From NCBI GenBank assembly GCA_023277325.1, contig JALRIQ010000373.1, positions 1-9,057 of the forward strand: DNA of 9,057 bases, written 5' to 3'. Position 1 is the stretch's first letter. The number at the start of each line of letters is the position of its first letter. The notes below the pieces were generated by a model that had not been told where the DNA came from, did not search any database, and saw only the letters and a list, made by a program, of their open reading frames with translations. The DNA is from Bacteroidia bacterium (GTDB lineage: Bacteria > Bacteroidota > Bacteroidia > UBA8524). Positions 5,984-9,057 of the stretch are shown piece after piece. Made by a program: the position numbers and the translations under genes.

Positions 5984-6859
5984 TTGAACTTACTTACCCC
6001 AACACACTGGAAAGATTACGAGTTAATCGATTGCGGAAATTTTGAAAAACTTGAACGTTTCGGACGTTTTGTTTTGCGCAGACCTGAGCCTCAAGCCATC
6101 TGGGACAAGGTGCTTGATGAAAAAGAATGGAAGGCATTAGCCGACGGTACTTTTTCACAAAAGGGTTCACATACTGGCGAATGGGTAGCACCTAAAGTTC
6201 CAGAAAACTGGAATATTCATTACCAGTACAATGGGCTGAAACTGCGGATGAAATTAGGCATGACTTCTTTCAAACATGTTGGGATATTCCCCGAACAAGC
6301 TGCCAATTGGGATTTTATCTACGATTCAGTAGTTAAAATGCGCATCAAAGAACCCAAGGTCCTGAACCTATTTGCCTATACAGGTGGTGCTTCTTTAGCT
6401 GCCAAAGCCGCAGGGGCCGATGTTGTGCACGTCGATTCAGTAAAACAGGTGGTTAGCTGGGCCAGAGAAAACATGGAACTTTCCGACCTCAACAATATCC
6501 GCTGGACCGTAGAAGACGCTCATAAATTCGTGAAACGCGAGGTAAAACGTGAAAAAATCTACCAAGGAATCCTGCTCGATCCACCCGCCTACGGAATCGG
6601 GGCCAAAGGAGAGCGCTGGAAATTGGAAGAAAGCCTAAACGAAATGCTTACCGACCTCGCCCAATTGCTTGATCCGAAAAATCATTTTTTCCTGCTTAAC
6701 GTATATTCCTTGGGGCTATCTGCTTTGGTAGCTGAAAACCTAATCAAAGCACATTTCCCAAAAGCCGCAGTAGTCGATACAGGAGAACTCTACCTGAAAT
6801 CCAAATCAGGAATGAACCTACCGCTCGGTGTTTACGGACGTTTTTCGAGTAGATTGTAG
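5984..6859 (+). CDS. Class I SAM-dependent methyltransferase, RlmI/COG1092-like, no PUA domain
   Basis: A TTG at 5984, two bases from the start of the codon after the exonuclease stop, begins a 291-residue protein, MNLLTPTHWKDYELID, which fits the N-terminus I expect of this Bacteroidota family. The frame is open upstream to a GTG at 5942, but that extension has no family character and would overlap the exonuclease. Motif I for SAM binding is VLNLFAYTG at about 126-134, followed by an acidic residue in VVHVDS (D151), and the catalytic-loop motif is DPPAYG at about 199-204. These features match 23S rRNA (cytosine-C5) methyltransferases of the RlmI group, although the N-terminal PUA domain of RlmI is absent and replaced by a shorter N-terminal part (FEKLERFGRFVLRRPEPQAIWDK region). 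rRNA is therefore the probable but unproven substrate. Likely co-transcribed with the exonuclease. Confidence 0.88.
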   Translation: MNLLTPTHWKDYELIDCGNFEKLERFGRFVLRRPEPQAIWDKVLDEKEWKALADGTFSQKGSHTGEWVAPKVPENWNIHYQYNGLKLRMKLGMTSFKHVGIFPEQAANWDFIYDSVVKMRIKEPKVLNLFAYTGGASLAAKAAGADVVHVDSVKQVVSWARENMELSDLNNIRWTVEDAHKFVKREVKREKIYQGILLDPPAYGIGAKGERWKLEESLNEMLTDLAQLLDPKNHFFLLNVYSLGLSALVAENLIKAHFPKAAVVDTGELYLKSKSGMNLPLGVYGRFSSRL

Positions 6860-6861
6860 AG

Positions 6862-6945
6862 GTTGAGGGCTGAGAGTTGAGGGCTGAGTGTTGAAGGCTG
6901 AGTGTTGAGGGCTGAGTGTTGAAGGCTGAGAGTTGAGTGTTAAGC
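6862..6945. repeat. Heptad array of twelve 7-bp units (14-bp higher-order unit)
   Basis: Twelve consecutive heptamers of consensus G(T/C)TGA(G/A)N start 3 bp after the methyltransferase stop codon. Alternation of GTTGA and GCTGA words gives five 14-bp units at 6862-6875, 6876-6889, 6890-6903, 6904-6917 and 6918-6931, with a degenerate end. The last heptamer, GTTAAGC, is the start of the 20-bp element repeated at 7045. No reading frame in it looks coding. Confidence 0.9.
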
Positions 6946-6958
6946 GTAGCCGAAACCA
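6939..6958. repeat. Direct repeat copy 1, TGAGC...CGAA family
   Basis: GTTAAGCGTAGCCGAAACCA matches the copy at 7045-7064 at 19 of 20 positions; the two starts are 106 bp apart. The core fits the TGAGC-N4/5-CGAA pattern also seen at 6991-7017, 7107-7126 and 7152-7179 (here TAAGC instead of TGAGC). Confidence 0.85.
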
Positions 6959-7044
6959 AATTGACCACATTGCTTTTTTTTTAAAAAAAAGCCCGTCATC
7001 CTGAGCCTGCCGAAGGACTCCTCATCTTGAAACACATGCTAAAG

Positions 7045-7064
7045 GTTGAGCGTAGCCGAAACCA
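7045..7064. repeat. Direct repeat copy 2, TGAGC...CGAA family
   Basis: GTTGAGCGTAGCCGAAACCA, 19 of 20 identical to 6939-6958. It lies between the two arms of the longer inverted repeat, with the core TGAGC-GTAGC-CGAA. Confidence 0.85.
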
Positions 7065-7106
7065 GATATACGTAAAACCCCATTCCGAAGCCAGGCGCAT
7101 TTCCCT

Positions 7107-7126
7107 CACTTCGACTTCGCTCAGTG
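7107..7126. repeat. TGAGC...CGAA element on the opposite strand
   Basis: CACTTCGACTTCGCTCAGTG reads on the minus strand as a TGAGC-GAAGT-CGAA core flanked by CAC and GTG. It belongs to the same family as the other elements in this gap, in the orientation of the copy at 7152-7179. Confidence 0.75.
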
Positions 7127-7184
7127 TTCAGCACCTACTATTACCCAAGCGCCCTTCGACAGGCTCAGGGTGACGGGGCATTTG

Positions 7185-7223
7185 TCTCACCCTCTCATGT
7201 CTCACCCTCTCACCCTCTTTTTC
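7185..7223. repeat. TCTCACCC octamer array
   Basis: TCTCACCC at 7185-7192, TCTCATG (one base short) at 7193-7199, TCTCACCC at 7200-7207 and 7208-7215, then TCTTTTTC at 7216-7223. The array runs up to the glycosyltransferase stop codon (plus-strand 7223-7225). Confidence 0.8.
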
Positions 7224-8356
7224 TACCAATTCTGTCTATTAGGCTTGCTCAAAGTAGCGCGAACACCCATAAAGAAATAGAAGAAGAAGAAATAGAAATC
7301 AAGCAGGGGAAGGAAATAAAGTAAGGATGTTTCCTTCAAACGTTTCATGGCAAATCCATAAACAAAGTACTGCGAAATGAGTCTGCCTAGGTACATGTAA
7401 AAGGGTACTAGGAAGAAATAATTGGTTTGAATAGGCAGGCAAAAATAGATAGCGGCTGCAAGGCTCACATAGAACATCGTATTCGAGATATGCAAGCTAG
7501 CTAGGCGCCATTTGCTACCCGATGAATAATGTTTCCCAACACCGAGGTGCCTGTTTTTTTGTTTGATCCAATCGCCATAGGAGTCTTTCGGAACAGACTC
7601 TACAAAGGCTTCAGGCTGAATGGAAATGGCCGTATTGGTAGCTGTAGCAGTTTCATTGATAAATAAGTCATCGTCGCCCGCTAGAATATGATTGTGTGAA
7701 GCAAACCCCTTTACGCTAAAGAAAAGGCTCTTCCGGTAGGCCAAATTTCTTCCAACCCCCATGTAGGGCATTTTAGCCAAAGCAAAGGAAAGGTATTGCA
7801 GCGCAGTATAAAAGGTATCGAAGCGTATCAATAAGTTAAGAAAGCTCGATTTTTTCTCATAGGATGAATACCCTAAACTAATCTGTTTATTCTCAGTAAA
7901 GGTTGAAGCCATGGAACGAATCCAATTGCGGCTCACTGGTCGGCAATCGCTATCTGATAGTAGCAACCATTCGTTGTTTGCCGCTTTAATTCCGAGGGTT
8001 AAACCGAATTTTTTTCCCTTCGGATAACGTTCCTGCTCCACAATTTTAACGACCTTCAAACGGGCATGGTCGGCTTCCATTTGTTCAAGGTATTCCTGGC
8101 TTTTATCCCAGGATCCGTTATTGACAATTACCACCTCAAAATCAGGGTAGTCCTGGTCCAAAAGCGATTCCAAATTGGCCTTGAGATTTTGGTATTCATT
8201 GCGCGCAACTACAATCACAGAAACTGGGGGGAGCTTTTCATAACTGCGTTCTTTTGCTTTAAATGCCGAGAGCCGAACAAAATACCTGTAGTGAAAATAG
8301 AGTTGCCAAGCGGTGAAAACACCCAATACTCCGATTGATAGATAGGCTAATTGCAT
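7223..8356 (-). CDS. Membrane-anchored family 2 glycosyltransferase
   Basis: A 377-residue protein beginning at ATG 8356; a TTG at 8368 is in frame but lies inside the -7 promoter element, so it cannot be the start if that promoter is used. Layout: an N-terminal transmembrane helix (about 4-22), a GT-A catalytic domain, and about three C-terminal transmembrane segments ending in a run of Phe/Tyr (FYFFFFYFF). Motifs are VSVIVVARNE at 45-54, the nucleotide-binding VNNGSWD (78-84; most relatives have NDGS), the metal-binding DSD at 135-137, GDDD at 227-230 as the probable catalytic-base region, and KQKNRHLG with R269 in the place of the (Q/R)xxRW motif. It should face the cytoplasm and transfer a sugar from a nucleotide donor to a lipid or growing glycan; the sugar cannot be predicted. 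It stands alone, with no polysaccharide cluster around it. Confidence 0.92.
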   Translation of the reverse strand: MQLAYLSIGVLGVFTAWQLYFHYRYFVRLSAFKAKERSYEKLPPVSVIVVARNEYQNLKANLESLLDQDYPDFEVVIVNNGSWDKSQEYLEQMEADHARLKVVKIVEQERYPKGKKFGLTLGIKAANNEWLLLSDSDCRPVSRNWIRSMASTFTENKQISLGYSSYEKKSSFLNLLIRFDTFYTALQYLSFALAKMPYMGVGRNLAYRKSLFFSVKGFASHNHILAGDDDLFINETATATNTAISIQPEAFVESVPKDSYGDWIKQKNRHLGVGKHYSSGSKWRLASLHISNTMFYVSLAAAIYFCLPIQTNYFFLVPFYMYLGRLISQYFVYGFAMKRLKETSLLYFLPLLDFYFFFFYFFMGVRATLSKPNRQNW

Positions 8357-8593
8357 AGGGAAGCGCAAAAATAGCCTCTTGGCATCTGCACTTATTCACC
8401 TCGACCCGCTATTCTTTCCACAACTTTTGGGGATTGTTCGCTATTCTACCCAATAATGCGGACAACATTGCGTTTAGAAGCTATGCGGGGCAGCAATTTC
8501 CTCAAAAACTTGAATTATTGCGGAAAGGTATTGCGTCTGTGGATTTTTTACTTGGTTGGTAATGATTTATTTAAGTTTTTTGCATCCTCAACT
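8357..8593. other. Divergent intergenic region between glycosyltransferase and RlpA-like gene
   Basis: A 237-bp region between divergent genes, expected to contain promoters for both. It has the TATTTTTG element for the minus gene, a 9-bp direct repeat CGCTATTCT at 8407-8415 and 8439-8447 (32 bp apart, about three helix turns), and near the plus gene a TTGG at 8552-8555 followed 20 bp later by the T-rich GTTTTTTG (8575-8582), a weak promoter candidate. An in-frame ATG at 8456 would add 46 residues before the signal peptide of the next gene and is probably not used. Confidence 0.5.
8366..8373 (-). promoter_or_regulatory. Glycosyltransferase -7 promoter element, TATTTTTG
   Basis: On the minus strand TATTTTTG is a perfect TAnnTTTG match, 9 nt before the ATG at 8356, predicting a leader of only about 5 nt. 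No TTG is seen at the -33 distance. The element supports ATG 8356 over TTG 8368 as the start. Confidence 0.5.
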
Positions 8594-9007
8594 ATGAATA
8601 TGTTCTCTTTGAAATCATTCGTTTTGCTCGCAGGCATGTGCTGTCTGGGGTATACTGCGAACGCACAAGAATTGCGTTCAACGGGTATGGCCTCTACTTA
8701 TGCTTCATCCGAAGTGGGTATGCCCACAGCAAGTGGAGCAATCTACGAAAGCACCGCATATACAGCTTGCCACGCAACTTTGCCTTTCGGAACTGTCGTT
8801 CGTGTAACCAATTTACGCAACAATACTTCTGTTCTGGTAACCATCAACGATCGCTTCGACTACAAAACCAATCGCCTTATTGATGTTTCTCATGCCGCAG
8901 CCAAAGAGTTAGAGCTCTTTTCAAACGTGGCTCCTTTGGTAAGCATTGAAGTGGTTTCCTGGCCGACAGAAGAAACCAAAAACGAAGTGCCAAGCAACGA
9001 AGGTTAA
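8594..9007 (+). CDS. Small secreted RlpA-like double-psi beta-barrel protein
   Basis: A 137-residue protein with a signal peptide (MNMFSLKSFVLLAGMCC..., cleavage at ANA|Q after residue 24); the ATG at 8600 is an alternative start two codons later. The mature part is essentially one RlpA-like double-psi beta-barrel: GMASTYASS, TASG at 45-48, TACHATLPFGTVVRVTNL at 57-74, VLVTINDRFDY and RLIDVSHAAAKEL. His60 and Asp86 match the His and Asp of the RlpA lytic transglycosylase site, but the position where RlpA has its catalytic Glu (TASGE) is Ala49 here; a Glu lies three residues later. No lipobox Cys follows the signal peptide, so it is not a lipoprotein despite the family name, and no SPOR domain is attached. 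It should be periplasmic and bind, or possibly cleave, peptidoglycan. Confidence 0.9.
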   Translation: MNMFSLKSFVLLAGMCCLGYTANAQELRSTGMASTYASSEVGMPTASGAIYESTAYTACHATLPFGTVVRVTNLRNNTSVLVTINDRFDYKTNRLIDVSHAAAKELELFSNVAPLVSIEVVSWPTEETKNEVPSNEG

Positions 9008-9057
9008 TCATCCTTCAATCTTTTGATACATTTTCCCGGGAAGGTTTCGAATCAATC

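Larger units (their letters stand above)
6983..7179 (-). terminator. Long inverted repeat followed by T8: possible terminator of the glycosyltransferase
   Basis: The segments 6993-7016 and 7153-7176 are complementary at 22 of 24 positions; in minus-strand RNA one of the two mismatches is a U-G wobble. In minus-strand RNA the second arm ends in GACGGGC and is followed at once by eight U residues (complement of the A8 tract at 6983-6990). This has the layout of an intrinsic terminator with a very large loop (about 136 nt), lying some 45-240 bp past the glycosyltransferase stop. The arms are also copies of a TGAGCCTG(C/T)CGAAGG element that I remember as a common dispersed repeat in bacterial genomes, so termination may be incidental. 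Confidence 0.35.
6860..7222. other. 363-bp convergent intergenic region filled with repeats
   Basis: This gap lies between the ends of the methyltransferase (+) and the glycosyltransferase (-). It holds the heptad array, a T9A8 tract at 6974-6990, two copies of a 20-bp direct repeat (6939-6958 and 7045-7064), an inverted pair (6991-7017 and 7152-7179), a related element at 7107-7126 and a TCTCACCC array at 7185-7223. I see no gene in it. Confidence 0.85.

Noticed and set aside
6972..6992. T9A8 tract flanked by GC as a terminator of the methyltransferase
   Set aside because: On the plus strand no GC-rich stem precedes the T run; the tract makes more sense as the T tail of the minus-strand structure.
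6862..7223. Repeat-rich convergent gap as a CRISPR array
   Set aside because: Units are 7-27 bp, mostly contiguous or in mixed orientation, without uniform repeat-spacer spacing or cas genes.
7124..7324. 66-codon plus-strand open frame
   Set aside because: It overlaps the dispersed repeats and the antisense of the glycosyltransferase end; low-complexity translation.
9033..9042. TTCCCGGGAA palindrome after the RlpA-like gene
   Set aside because: It is only 10 bp with no loop and no T tract; too little to call a terminator or an operator.
9041..9057. tRNA T-arm-like TTCGAAT near the window end
   Set aside because: The flanking five bases on each side do not pair, so no T-arm forms and no other tRNA parts are seen.

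Overview
The window reads as chromosomal core sequence from a member of the Bacteroidota, probably a free-living Flavobacteriales/Cryomorphaceae-like lineage; the finer placement is a guess. The reasons are the gene families present (Bacteroidota-style YraN, lemA-TPM-TPM operon, POTRA-less Omp85-type barrel, PolB-like 3'-5' exonuclease next to an RlmI-like methyltransferase), signal peptides that end in A|Q, very weak Shine-Dalgarno sequences, and -7 promoter elements of the TAnnTTTG type. I see no transposase, phage gene, CRISPR array, rRNA or tRNA.

Layout, left to right: yraN (172-549, +); a 732-bp gap with no convincing gene but a nested inverted-repeat structure at 806-939; an outer-membrane beta-barrel of the Omp85/surface-antigen family (1282-2418, +); a 180-bp gap carrying an 8-bp-period repeat array; lipB octanoyltransferase (2598-3323, +); the tightly packed lemA / cytoplasmic TPM / secreted TPM (YgcG-like) operon (3343-5100, +); a PolB-type 3'-5' exonuclease (5248-5982, +) followed almost without gap by a class I SAM methyltransferase of the RlmI-like group (5984-6859, +, TTG start); a 363-bp convergent intergenic region packed with repeats; a membrane-anchored family 2 glycosyltransferase on the minus strand (7223-8356); a divergent promoter region; and a small secreted RlpA-like double-psi barrel protein (8594-9007, +).

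The genes are mostly independent housekeeping or envelope functions: lipoylation of 2-oxoacid dehydrogenases (LipB), envelope proteins (barrel, LemA/TPM set, RlpA-like protein, glycosyltransferase) and nucleic-acid metabolism (YraN, exonuclease, methyltransferase). Only the lemA-TPM-TPM trio and the exonuclease-methyltransferase pair look like operons.

The unusual content lies between the genes. Four gaps carry short arrays with a 7- or 8-bp period, each built on a different word (80-107, 2488-2585, 6862-6945, 7185-7223). The convergent gap also holds several copies of a TGAGC...CGAA element, two of which form a long inverted repeat that ends at a T8 tract on the minus strand and may terminate the glycosyltransferase transcript. 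Several genes have a -7-like element ending exactly 4 nt before the ATG, which predicts leaderless mRNAs. The 806-939 structure is the best candidate for something undescribed, but nothing here shows its function.
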